This document shows positions 9,147 through 20,300 of a DNA stretch of 22,801 nt, in pieces. The notes below the pieces were generated by a model. The model had not been told where the DNA came from. It did not search any database and worked only from the letters and a program-made list of their open reading frames with translations. How positions within the stretch are numbered: position 1 is the first letter of the stretch; each line of letters opens with the position of its first letter. Position numbers and translations under genes: made by a program. This DNA is from Temnopleurus reevesii (lineage: Eukaryota > Echinodermata > Echinoidea > Temnopleuroida > Temnopleuridae): the NCBI GenBank assembly GCA_036244855.1, contig BQKZ01006265.1, positions 14,383 to 37,183 of the forward strand. The letters are read 5' to 3'.

Positions 9147-10260
9147 AGAGTTGCATGACGATATTATGACCCATAGACTTTGGCATTTTTAAAACAATAT
9201 TTTGGTAAAGTACCATTTTCAAACATTTTGGACAACCATCATGTAAGTAAGGGAGCATGGGGCTCCGTTAACATCCTTTCCATTTAACTGCACGATTAGA
9301 TTCGATGTAACCATTGCCCTTGTTATATGCCTTTTTTATCATGGACTCAAGGGTACTCTTATGTTTGTTGAAAATTAAACTTATTGAAGTAAAATTATAT
9401 TTCATTCATAGTTCAATCGATTCGTTTGTGACGTAAGCCAATATGTAATTTATCACAAGCTGGGTATTATGAACCATAATTTATAATGACTGTATCAACA
9501 TTGCCTATACACTGCCGGGTGAACTAGACAAACAAAAGGGAGTTTCTCTGTCTCTGCCAAGTACCCTTGAATACCGTAATTGAACTGGTTTATGATTACA
9601 TTAAGGAGTAAGATAACTGAGGGTGGACCTTTGTTACCGGCTATCCATTAGAAGCTGAACCCAGTCGGTCTAAAGATCGTTCCGTATCACAATTACCGAA
9701 TATAACAATGCAATGTTTTCAAACTACTGTCGATTGTAATATGAGAGAGTAAATGTTGGAAAACATGTTTCAAATGACACCATCTAACATCCACTGTGTC
9801 AAAGAAGACTGTTAATCAAACCGGAATATTTAGTAAGTCAATTATATGAGATGTGTGTAATGTTTATGATCTTTCTCGAGCAACACATATCACTTTCACC
9901 AAAGACTCTTCTAACAGTGGTCGGTGAGCGGTATAAGAAAGCTTTGGTGTGCCAAGTTATTGTCTTCGCACAATAGCCAATCGCCCCTACTTTGTGCGAA
10001 GAGAGCATTCTGGTGCCACTGGATATCATTTTTTTCTTTTAAAAAGAATGATTTAATCCTTTCTAGGCTGATCGAGATATCTTTATTCCTCTCAATGTCT
10101 GGGGAATTGCTTTCCGACATACATCACTTGGAAAACATGCAAATAAAACAAGATGAAATTTTTAGCGAAGTTAATTTGGATGCTCAGAAAATTGATAATA
10201 TAGAATAAACAGAACCTATAATGCATAATAACAGTTCCTATGTTCTTAATAATTCATCGG
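9147..10260. other. Intergenic sequence; one unassigned plus-strand ORF
   Basis: Mostly featureless AT-rich DNA. An open frame at 9924-10208 ends with a hydrophilic stretch (MSGELLSDIHHLENMQIK, then acidic) of protein-like composition, after an acceptor-like CCTTTCTAG at about 10055-10063. No domain is recognised and no upstream exon was found, so I do not call a gene. Confidence 0.3.
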
Positions 10261-10303
10261 AGCTAACCCCTACTACGGCTTTTTTCTTCTCAACTCTTTC
10301 CAG

Positions 10304-10390
10304 AACTTTTCTCCTAATGTATACGTGTCCCTATACTGTGCGGATGAAAGGACGGAGGTCGAATTGACCTACATGTATTATAGTTGCTGA
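10304..10390 (+). other. Possible short terminal exon (low confidence)
   Basis: A strong acceptor-like sequence (TTTTTTCTTCTCAACTCTTT, then CCAG) precedes 28 open codons beginning NFSPNVYVSLYCADERTEVE and a TGA. No recognised family, and no matching upstream exon on the plus strand. Acceptor-like sites are frequent in this pyrimidine-rich area, so this may be chance. Confidence 0.12.
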
Positions 10391-10426
10391 AGCTAAAAAT
10401 TCAATTCATTTGGGTTCTTGAGGTAG

Positions 10427-10534
10427 CAGTCACACTTCTTTGTATTTGATAGCGTTCTATTAGGCGTCTGACCTAACTCAGTACTAAATACAACGTAGAG
10501 CGAAGTAGTCCGCAATAGAGCAAAATTGTGACTG
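10427..10534. mobile_element. Possible small terminal-inverted-repeat element (about 108 bp)
   Basis: It starts CAGTCACACTT and ends with the inverse AAATTGTGACTG. The first 8 bp are perfectly inverted and the next 20 or so only weakly so (GATAGCG against CTATTGCGG). No target site duplication is visible. CAG-starting ends would fit a hAT-type MITE, but the evidence is thin. Confidence 0.3.
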
Positions 10535-10640
10535 ACACTTGGTCCATAAATAGGGCAGAAGGGGAAAAAAGGGTCTAAATGAAAGACAGAAAAATAATTA
10601 TGTTAAAACAAGACGACAGTGTAAGAGGTATAGACTGTAA

Positions 10641-10735
10641 CAGTGGTAGAGAGGAAGGGTGGGAAGGAGAGAGATAGATAGATACTGTAGATATATATAG
10701 AGAGAGGGAGAGAGGGAGAGGGAGGGGGTAGTTCT
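10641..10735. repeat. Purine-rich GA tract with GATA units
   Basis: Imperfect GAGAGAGG-type repeats with embedded GATAGATAGATA and TATATATA, over about 95 bp of almost pure purine on the plus strand. Confidence 0.9.
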
Positions 10736-10849
10736 AAAAGAAGAGAATATGGAAAGCTTTAAGGCAATCAGTATTGTCCAAGAAATAAACTGATGTTCAA
10801 GTGTTTGTATGCATGCTTCCCTTCTATATTTCCCTCATTTCTTTCATGG

Positions 10850-11115
10850 ACATTTCGACCACAATACCCTTTCCCTCACATCTTTATTTTTTTCATCTCG
10901 TGAATCTTATATCTTTTACCATAACCCCTCCCCTATCTCTTTCTCTCTCCCTCCACTTCACTCACATATTTTGTTATCTATTCACTCTCATTTCCTTCTA
11001 CCATAACCCTCACCCCTCATCTCCCCCCTCCCTTTCATAACCATACCTCCTCCCCCTATCTCTCTCTCCCCTCTTTCCAACACCTTACCTTTCCACTATC
11101 ATCTCTTCAATTTCA
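10850..11115. repeat. Degenerate pyrimidine-rich tandem repeat
   Basis: CT-rich units that recur with a loose period around ACCATAACC, CCTCCCC and TATCTCTCTC. ACCATA motifs are also seen near 11041 and again at 11650 and 11710, which suggests that one minisatellite was split by the non-repetitive 11116-11519 segment. Open frames of Pro, Ser, Leu and His here are artefacts of composition. Confidence 0.75.
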
Positions 11116-11519
11116 CTCATCGTGAGGTGTGTTCACATCAGCATCCGTTAAATTTTCGTTTTTTCCCTGACAGCGGGAAGCTTTCCCTAAATCCCAGATG
11201 CTTTAGGCGGGGTGCAAGTATACATTTCATTATTTTACAAAAAAACACAAAATAAAAGATTTCCGTAACATTATGTTGAATGCCAATTCAAAGGTTCTTT
11301 GTAATTATATTCATTTCAGAACTGGCTTGTAATCGTTGTGTCATCACAGCTGAATACAGGGCGTATGGATCCATTTTCTGTGACCCACTTTATTCTACGG
11401 AAATAGTTTATACCGTGTTTCAAAAAAGTTACGAAATTTCCCAACCGCTTTGATACTTTGATAATAGAGAGGGTCTGAAAACGGAGGAAACTATGTTCCA
11501 CAGACTTTGTGAGGAATGA
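11116..11519. other. Non-repetitive island within the CT-rich region
   Basis: About 400 bp of ordinary complexity between two CT-rich blocks. The minus strand is open from the CT repeat to a stop near 11316-11318 and includes LGNFVTFLKHGINYFRR. The plus strand has an acceptor-like ATTCATTTCAG at 11319 followed by 28 open codons (NWLVIVVSSQLNTGRMD...) and TAG at 11404-11406. Neither is recognised. It may be an inserted repeat or a remnant. Confidence 0.25.
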
Positions 11520-11529
11520 CCCTCCCGAC

Positions 11530-11536
11530 CCCCCCC

Positions 11537-11577
<41 letters not shown>

Positions 11578-11640
11578 TTCTCGGTCTTTCTCTCTCTCTC
11601 TCTCTCCCTTTCTCGGTCTCTCTCTCTCTCCCCTTCTCCC
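11530..11640. repeat. (CT)n microsatellite with internal duplications
   Basis: A poly-C stretch, then (TC)n interrupted by CCTTTCTCGGTCT-type spacers that are themselves repeated. It is near-pure pyrimidine on the plus strand. Confidence 0.95.
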
Positions 11641-11760
11641 ACTTTATATCACCATACCTTTCCCCTTGCACCTTAATTTTGTAATCTCTTCAATTTAATT
11701 TCCTTTTACCATATCTCCTTCGCTCCCTCTCTACTTTTCTCTCTGTAACACCCTATTTCA

Positions 11761-14236
11761 ATCATTAAATTAACAATTATTTCAAATACATACAGAAACA
11801 TAGGCAAGAGGTGTCACTATTCAAAATAGAATGAAAAAGTGCCATTAAAACTGACATCATCATCGACACAATCATTATAGTAATCATCATCAAAAACATA
11901 ATAAAAATCAACATAAAAATCTCCAAACTTTTTCATCTACGATTCTCTCTCATTCCCATTCTCACACATGAACATTCATCAAATGCAAATAAATAAATAT
12001 AAAATAACCGCCAAAGAACGACACAATTAGCCCATATTTCCTGTGATGGATAGTCATTTATGAAGTTTCCAATGACATGACAAAGTGCACCCATCTACTA
12101 TTGTTCTTGGTTACAATGAGTTAGAAACAACTATGGCAACTGGTCACAATTACACATACAGTCATTGAGTGAAACTTGATTAAGTACCTCCCACCCATTA
12201 TATCTAACAAAATTCACTTTCAGATTAATATTTCAATATGATTTAATATATCCATGGCTTTTATATTTAAAAAAATGTAGATGTATCAATTTAATAAATT
12301 ATTCCAAGCCCTAGATTGACAAAAGCACATTTCATTTGAGACAATTGCATAAAAATATCCTATGCATATATCCTCTTATATATCGCTAATACACAATTGG
12401 ATGAACTTACTATATCTCTTAGAATTAATCAAATATAAACATAATTTTCAATTCCCATCTTTTCAAACATACTAGCCAAGTTTTAATTCAGACCATTGAC
12501 TGCTCCTTATGGAAATAATTCAGTTCTTATTATAACAATTTTGATAAGACCTTCCCTCTTCTTTCTCCATTCACATGCAATTATTGTAAGGAGACTGCTG
12601 GTTTTATATTGCAATATTGATATATAGTTTTGGTCAATTGCAATCACAAACAGCATTTAAAGGAGCTTGCTTATTGTTTTTGCAATTTTGACTGCGAAGA
12701 GTGATAAGATATATTGCATTTTGACCAATTCAAATTCATAAGAATGAAGAAGTGAGATTAGAGCTAGTGATCCAATATATTTTCAATTATTAAGTACAAA
12801 AGATCTACATTATAAAAATGATTGAATTTGCATAAACATGATTCATATATAAATTTGATAGCCACTATGTTCCAAGGTATGAAGTGTAAATATATATATA
12901 AATTTCTATCTTTTTAAAAATGAATCTTTAAAATTGGATGGTTTCAAGAAACTATTCAATAATCTATTTCATAAAAAATGACTTTATAAATATAAATGTT
13001 GTAAAGCACTTCATTCTAAGTCCTGATGTGAAAGACCCAATAAAACATCTATTCTTTAAAATCTCTAATATAATTAAATTTTTCTTCTAGCAGTTGAAAA
13101 CAAGGTGCCAGGATGAAAACCTACCAGGTATTGATATAGTTGTACCAATCATAACATGAATTTAATGTCTGTGATAAAACCCCCATCCTCTAATCAATCA
13201 TAATTCAATCATATATTTTGGAAAGATAATTCCAATGCTGATGAGCTCTTACAAATACAAATTGACCTGATTGCCATAACGATACATTTGAGAAAACAGA
13301 AAGAGGCAAAGAAAAATAATATAGGAAAAACACAAAACAAAAATATACACAGCACAGTCACACAGTCATTTACAAAACTGAATAAAAATATGTTTTCCAT
13401 CTATAAAAGCTAACTACTGCAATTTAGGGTTTTGAATGATAAGAAAATTATATGAATTTGTGTGACTATTTGCTGCAGCACATAAGCATCTATTTTGGTA
13501 ACTAAGACATTTATCATATCTAAGATGTTTAAAGTTCGTAGCTTGTAGTAAAAGTTTTGTATGAAAGACATGATGTACGGTTTATCAAATAGGAGAGAAA
13601 AATATTGCTTTTGAAGGTTCGACCATGATTGTTTTTGTATGCTGTCGATACAAAATAACCAGCAAAGGTGTGTTTTTCTAAGTTCCAAACATCCAAATTC
13701 TCCTCTTTCAACTTCTTATCCCTCTTCTAAAATATTTCATGTTTTCACTATTGAGAGGCTTTTTACTTTGACAATACAAGGAGAGCTCATCTGACATTCA
13801 TTTATATCAACAGCATACAGTACAAATAAAATACTTTATTATTTCAAGACACTTCATTTCACATGAAACATTTTCTTTTTCATTTTGTTTCATAACTTTC
13901 TGGTCCATTAGCCATGTGTAGCATACATTGGTAACTGAAACACCTGTTCTTCTATACTAGGAGTCTCTCACTTCTATTACATAGCTGAAAGCACAACTAA
14001 AAAGTGGGCAAAAGAATAAAAACAATACAGAACAGCCTGGAACATTCTACACCCAATGCAACGGTGCGATTGCTACATAAACCTGCCAACCAAGAAAGCA
14101 CATTGCATCATAACCCAGGCACTACTTGACTAGAAGGTGGGATCAAGGATTCGACTCACACTTGGTATATATCATCATCTATCCTATACATGTAAGAAAA
14201 CATAATCTACTCATTATGATGAGGGCAGGAACGATC
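11761..14236. other. AT-rich sequence downstream of the villin-like gene; possible 3' UTR
   Basis: Very AT-rich with no credible ORF. The part adjoining the villin stop codon must include that gene's 3' UTR; its extent is unknown. Scattered TATA and ATATAT tracts are present. Confidence 0.5.
13835..13840 (-). terminator. Candidate polyadenylation signal (AATAAA) for the villin-like gene
   Basis: The plus strand reads TTTATT, so the transcript strand reads AATAAA about 400 nt downstream of the villin stop codon. The surrounding sequence is AT-rich, so chance hexamers are common and a longer 3' UTR reaching into 12-13.8 kb is equally possible. No transcript evidence is available. Confidence 0.35.
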
Positions 14237-14350
14237 CTAATACACGCCAGCTTTCTTCTTTAGATTATCCTGTTTCCACTTGGGAATCGTTGCGTACTTC
14301 TCGTATGGCATGCCAAAGAGTTTCTCAAAGTCAGCTTTAGATAAATATTT
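14237..14350 (-). CDS. Villin-like gene, last coding exon (C-terminal headpiece subdomain, stop codon)
   Basis: 37 codons plus TAG, from [14 protein letters not shown] to KKKAGVY. This is the compact three-helix actin-binding headpiece subdomain. The first two core phenylalanines (DF and LF) and the PKWKQxNLKK actin-binding patch are present. The third core position, usually Phe in vertebrate villin, is Tyr here (KYATIP), and the usual C-terminal Phe is also Tyr. Length and end point are normal for a villin C-terminus. The minus-strand acceptor is TTACAG. The stop codon occupies 14237-14239. Confidence 0.95.
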   Translation of the reverse strand, partial: KYLSKADFEKLFGMPYEKYATIPKWKQDNLKKKAGVY

Positions 14351-17300
14351 CTGTAAGGACGAATGAAATAGGCGAAATAGGGAAAAGAAATATAATGTTA
14401 TAGAAATGGAAAAGAAGAATCATCTATTGAACAAGCTGATATTTTAGATTGATTTTAATTATGCTAAATGTGCAATTATGAATCGGTTTAGATTTTCACT
14501 CATTAATGATCACACATATATGCACACTGATCTTTTAAAACATGAAAATAACACCCTACTAACATGTACATGTCTCAATTTTTTTTAAACTCCCTAAAAT
14601 TCAATCATTATAATGCTCATAGACTTGTGTACAATAGTCTTTTAAAATGTGAAAATGAAAACATTCCAATAATATGTAAATGTCTGAAGTGAATTCGTCA
14701 AACTTTTCACACATTATAATACGCAACAACAACCTGCAAATTGGGAAATAAGTCTGAAATTAAGTTAATTATCAAAGGTTAATTAGCACTAAGACATTGG
14801 CTTTTACAGTCTAACAAGGATGACTAAATTGGTCATATGGAAGTCCATATAAGTGGGTTGTTAAATAAACTGGGGAGGGGGGGGGGGATTGACTGATTAG
14901 GCCACCCCACCCATTATAAGTGTTATATTTTGAATAATTTTTTTTCTGATTAAAGGTAGGCACATAACAACAGGATGGATGGTAAAGAAAGTCCTAAAGT
15001 TTGAGAGGATTTGGGGGACATTGTATTAATTTGTTGCCTGCTTGTTTTTTTGGAGTTGAATGACTGTTGATGGTCAACCAAGACTGCTTTAGGCATCCTG
15101 CAGGGTGGATTGGTACATCAATATAAAATCATGATGGCTAAATAATAGAGATGCCAACTTTCTAGAATATGCAAGATAAAAATCCAAATGTGAAAAAGCT
15201 GAACCAAATATTTTAACATCAGAGAAAGCATGATGAAAATAACCCTACACTTTCTCTTATGAGAAGCACTGTGAGCAAAATGAACAAGGGCCTGAGGCAA
15301 AGTCAATGACCTCCATTCAAGCATTAACAATAGCGAGAGGGACACAAGAGAAATTTCCATCATTCTCATTCTCCTGAAAAATGTTCAACAAGAGTCACAC
15401 CTGGGGCTTTCTTTTGTGTTCATGAAAATTTTGTGAATGCTTGAATGAAGTTGTTTACTTTGTCCCAGTCCTTTGTCCTTCCTGCTCACATTAATGATAT
15501 TTGGTTCAGCTGTTTGGTGAGTCACATTCTTATTTCTATCCTCAAGCATATTTGGAAAGATTGGGATCTCTAAAATGGGACTAGTTCTCACCTCCTTCTT
15601 GCCAGCATTAACACCTTCAGGGACCTCTTTGGCCTGTAACTCAGCAAGGCTGAACTTGGGACAATTCTCAAAGCTATCTTCTTGCTCCTCCGCTGCTTTC
15701 TGTATTCACAAGATAGATAGATAGATAGATAGATAGATAAAATATAGAGAGATAGATAGAGAAATATATAGATAGATGGATAGATAGATAGATTGATAGA
15801 TTGAGAAAGAGGCATAGGGAAGTAGGTGTAAAAAAGGACAAAGTATTTAGCTTTCCAATCACATTGGCCTGCATATTGCTCAAGAGGTAAAATTCAAGTC
15901 AGGATTAAGCCATTGATGGTCATTTAGTCTCTGTCTCTTCAACAGTTAAACCAAGGTTCTAAAAGAAGGTAGCTCAGTCTCGGAATACAAACCAATGATT
16001 CCACCATAAACATATTTATATCCCATAATAATAATTGGTTCATAAATTATTACATTTTTGTTTTTGTTTTTGTACATGTTTTCAATGAAAAACTTTTATA
16101 AATCTTGATAGAATATACATTTTAAATGAAAGTCAGGGGCATATGCTAGATACCTAAAGGGTGATTTGAATTTCCGTAAGAACCCCAATTCACCCTCAGA
16201 GAGGTATCATTAAAAGCCATCAACCCTTAGTTGTGTACAAATATTGATAACAAATATATATATCTGGTATAGAAACAGAAACAATACTGAATAAATTTAA
16301 AATTGATATATCAAACCCAATTTTTTTTTAAAGCTAATACACTAAGAACATGTATAAGGAGTATGTTTCAATAAGACACATAGACAAAACTTTTCCATCC
16401 AAACAAACAACAATAATATATCCTCAATGAGAATATTAAAGCCTTCCATTAGCTATAAGCAATGCCTCCACAAGAATGTTGTCTTGGAATTGTTGAAACA
16501 TTATCAAGCACCTGATATAATCATTATTCAATAGGCTAAAATACTGTTAGTGCAATTAACATATTAATCACAATCACATTTCTTTAAAGTATCCAAGTCA
16601 AACATTTATAATGAATTTTCATTTCCTGCATGTGTTAATCAGAATGATCTTTACTGATAAGGATACATAGAAAACAAGAAATCTTTGACAAATGAAGAGG
16701 ATGAAACTGAAACAGCTACCATTGCTAGAATGCTATGAAAACTTTAATTCATAACAACAATATGAATGGTAACAGAAGGACACGTTCAGTACAGTATAAC
16801 AATATGAGACAAAGCATCAGAAAGCACAATAGTCACAAGGTTAATATAAAATTAAAATAAATATGCTCACAGTAATGGATATAAAGAAAATGATGAAAAT
16901 GATGTAGTTGATGAAATGAAAATATGAGAATACAAACTAAACCAACTAAGGCAATACAGGTGCACCTGGTTTGTGTTCTCAAAAAGGAAACCTATTCCTC
17001 GCATTAAAAACAGAGCTCTTTGAGGAAGCGCATTGAAATAAATTTCAAATGATGTACATTTGATTGCTTAATCATTTCATTCTCCTCATCAAGTTCAAAT
17101 ATTTATGTTTGCAACCCACCCCAATACAAATATGTTATACGACATCAGTATTTTATTGACACAAACTTTTTGTTCATGTAAGGGACGAGTCATCCCAGAA
17201 CCAAGGAATTTCACAAGTAGAAATTGAAATTGGTAAACACCCCAAAACTTTGATCGGTAAAAGCAGATGGTTGTTCAATTTGTTATTTTCTCTCTGGATT

Positions 17301-20300
17301 ACTTGTTTCCATGACAAAATGAATGTCAGGCTAAATACACCTGTATTCACATTACAGAGTAGAATTTAGACCACGCAATCTTCATACCTTGTAAAAACAG
17401 CATCAACACACTTTTCATGCTCATCACTTAGCTTATCATCTTCATGAGGTCACAGGTCAAAGGTTAAAGGTCACACAGTGCATCATGTGATGATGATGAT
17501 GGGTTAGTGGTGAGAGATGAATGATCCGTGAAATAGAATGTCAGATGATAACATGGGTGTACACACATCAAAGAAAATAAACATGGGTAAACAATAAATC
17601 ACAGAAAACAAAGGAAACAGATACGATCGGATAATATGATAGAGGGTTAAATTATACGAAACAGGTACAGATAAATTTCTGACAAAGATATTGGGAAAGA
17701 CAATATAAAAAATGAATGGTGTAGGCAAGTGGTGTTTTACATGAGATATTCAAAGAAAGGATATACTGTATATATAAGATGATAAGGAGGAATACATAAT
17801 AAAGACATACTTTGAACAAAGGTAAATAGGTGTGACGAACATAAAAACAAATGTTAGAGGCAAGGGATGAATCACATGGAAGTATATTTGTTAGCACAAT
17901 TTGTACCTTATCAATGAATGAAGTTAGATGTAAATATAGAGCAAGCCAGAATTCTTTTGTTATCTCCTATCACTATAAAGTTTGGTACAAAGTGATCATG
18001 GTGGTATTGATGCACTATATGCATTGTTCTAATCTTCTTTGTGATAGCAGGCAACCAAACAATTCAGTCTTGCACTGTAAATGCATCTAACTAACCATGA
18101 TCATGTCACTAGACAACAACATTAAACATTTAACATACATTTAACATACATGAACATGTAATATGTATTACAAGGGTCTTTTAAATAATACATCTTGAAT
18201 GGGGTAGCAATTTTTGCCAATTATGTAAAATTCTTTTTAATCATAATCAATCTGTAAATTACAGGCAGTAAGATGAGAGAACATAGATGAAAATTGTAGC
18301 ACATCCCTACAATGACAGCTCTGTGGTATAGAGATCTTATGTATTTAGTAACCATGAGGAAAATAAATGATTACAATATGATAGATACAATGGACTTAAT
18401 GACCCGCAGTCATAATATTTCAAAAGTGGGACCCAAGGTCAAAGTCAGGAAGACTGAACTATGCATGTATCGAAGATTTAGCTTTGCTTAAAATAGCTCC
18501 ATCCATAATATTTCACCAATATATAAAGTCATCATAAAATATATCAAAAATCCCTAGATATGTATGGATAAATTGTAACTTCATGAAAGTGTACATGATT
18601 TTGAATGGGTGAGGGGAACAAAAACCTCTTCTCATGCAGAGAAATATTCTCCTGATTCTTTCCATAAAATGATGATGGATACAACTCAATCATGCTCCAA
18701 ATCATTGTTGAGAAAAACCATGCCATATTTGTTTTAAGAATATTCAACCTCACCTGGACCTTTTTCTGCCAGATTAATAGTTACATAAAGAAATATAAAG
18801 AGAATGAAGAAGATTAAAAGAAAGAAAAAAAAACACAGAAATGAAAAAAAAAACCACTTTGCATCATATCTCTATTGTAGTGATTTATAGCAGCTTGAAC
18901 TATACTGGTTAGATAATACATCTGACTTGTCAGCCTAAGAACAAAACCCTTTACTTTGTTTATCGTCTTTAGCTTCATAAGGTAAAATTAAAAAAAATGT
19001 GTTTGGATGATAAGTGAGAGCCATTTAGAAAAACAGGATCAGTTAATCAGACTTTTAGCGGTGAATTTGTTCTTCTTTTAACAATTTTTCAACATATTTT
19101 TGATAAGGAAAAATAAGAGCTAAAAATAGGCAGAATCTTTTGGAACTTTTGAAAATGGTATGTGATATTTTATTTGAATGTACATGTGGGAAGCTGTAGT
19201 TTTTCATTGGTATCCCAATATCAAGCAAAATAGGACAAGATTATGAATCAGACATGAAATCCTTAACTTGCCCAAACAATGTTGTTCTTGAAATATCAGC
19301 TTACTTTCAAATGAGAATAAGCTGGCAAGTACTGCTCACCCAATTTATCTCTTACCTTATTTATGTGAAATCAAATATTTGATGAGAATATTGGCTCCTG
19401 ATTTCCATTATATATTTTAATCTATGGGCTTTGGTTAGAGTAAAAATAGGAATGTTCTGACACCAAAAAATAATATTTCCCAAACATTCTTTGACAATTG
19501 AAATGAGGAAATAAAAACCAAAAAGATTTAAACATACTATAATATTATTTTGACAATATCCATCCCAGCTATTTATGAATGTTAGAGCCACATGAATATT
19601 TTTTAAGCCTCAGAATATTAACAAAAAAAATTGCCATACACCAGAAAATGCTTTCCACATTAAGTTTTAAATGATGAAAGAAGAATCATCACCTATCTGC
19701 ATATATAATAAATACCTACATTGCTCATACTGAGATAAACAGCAGAAGAACAAAAAGAGTGAAAAAGAAGATTAAACATTAGCTAGGTACACAGAAAGTT
19801 TGCAGATAATGCTTGAAAAGCATAAAAAATATTATATGAATAGTGAACTGAAAGATAATTTCATATAAGAAGGTGAAAATGCAAATGAAAACCTGTGACT
19901 AAAGAACAACACTACACAAAATATATGAATGCAATTTTGTATAAGGCTAATTAATGTTCTATTCAGCTTGTCTAATACCACTCTGTCTATGATCTACGGT
20001 CTAATTTTGTCTAATATACGGTCTAATTGATCAATTAGGCATATCAAAGCGAACTCTAACAAGCCAAAAGTTATGTGCAAATCCTGAAATATTAGAAAGT
20101 AATAACATTTGTAGAACTAATCAAAGTAATGATAAATACAAATACAAAATGTTTAAAAGTATTGTCAAAGCGCAGCATTAATCAAAGCTGTAAATAGTAA
20201 CATTCATAACTGCAAGTAGTATATAAAAAAAACATGAGAGTGAAGATAGAAGCAATATGAAATATTTCTTTTGAAATCTAAAGCTAAAACAGCAAAAGGT

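Noticed and set aside
10801..11698. Several ORFs of Ser/Pro/Leu or Arg/Glu runs
   Set aside because: Products of CT-rich or GA-rich simple repeats.
15588..15883. Minus-strand ORFs with SIYLSIYLS runs
   Set aside because: Translations of the GATA microsatellite in frames other than the villin exon frame.
17392..17460. Possible extra villin exon on the minus strand ending at a GTATGA donor
   Set aside because: The only open frame ([16 protein letters not shown]) would end in phase 2, incompatible with the phase-0 flanking exons, and there is no good acceptor.
19355..19410. Donor-like GTAAGA with an upstream AG on the minus strand
   Set aside because: Frames between the sites contain stops in the phase needed to join the villin exons.
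20023..20038. Perfect 16-bp palindrome CTAATTGATCAATTAG
   Set aside because: AT-rich and isolated inside an intron; no second copy or associated gene suggests a regulatory site.
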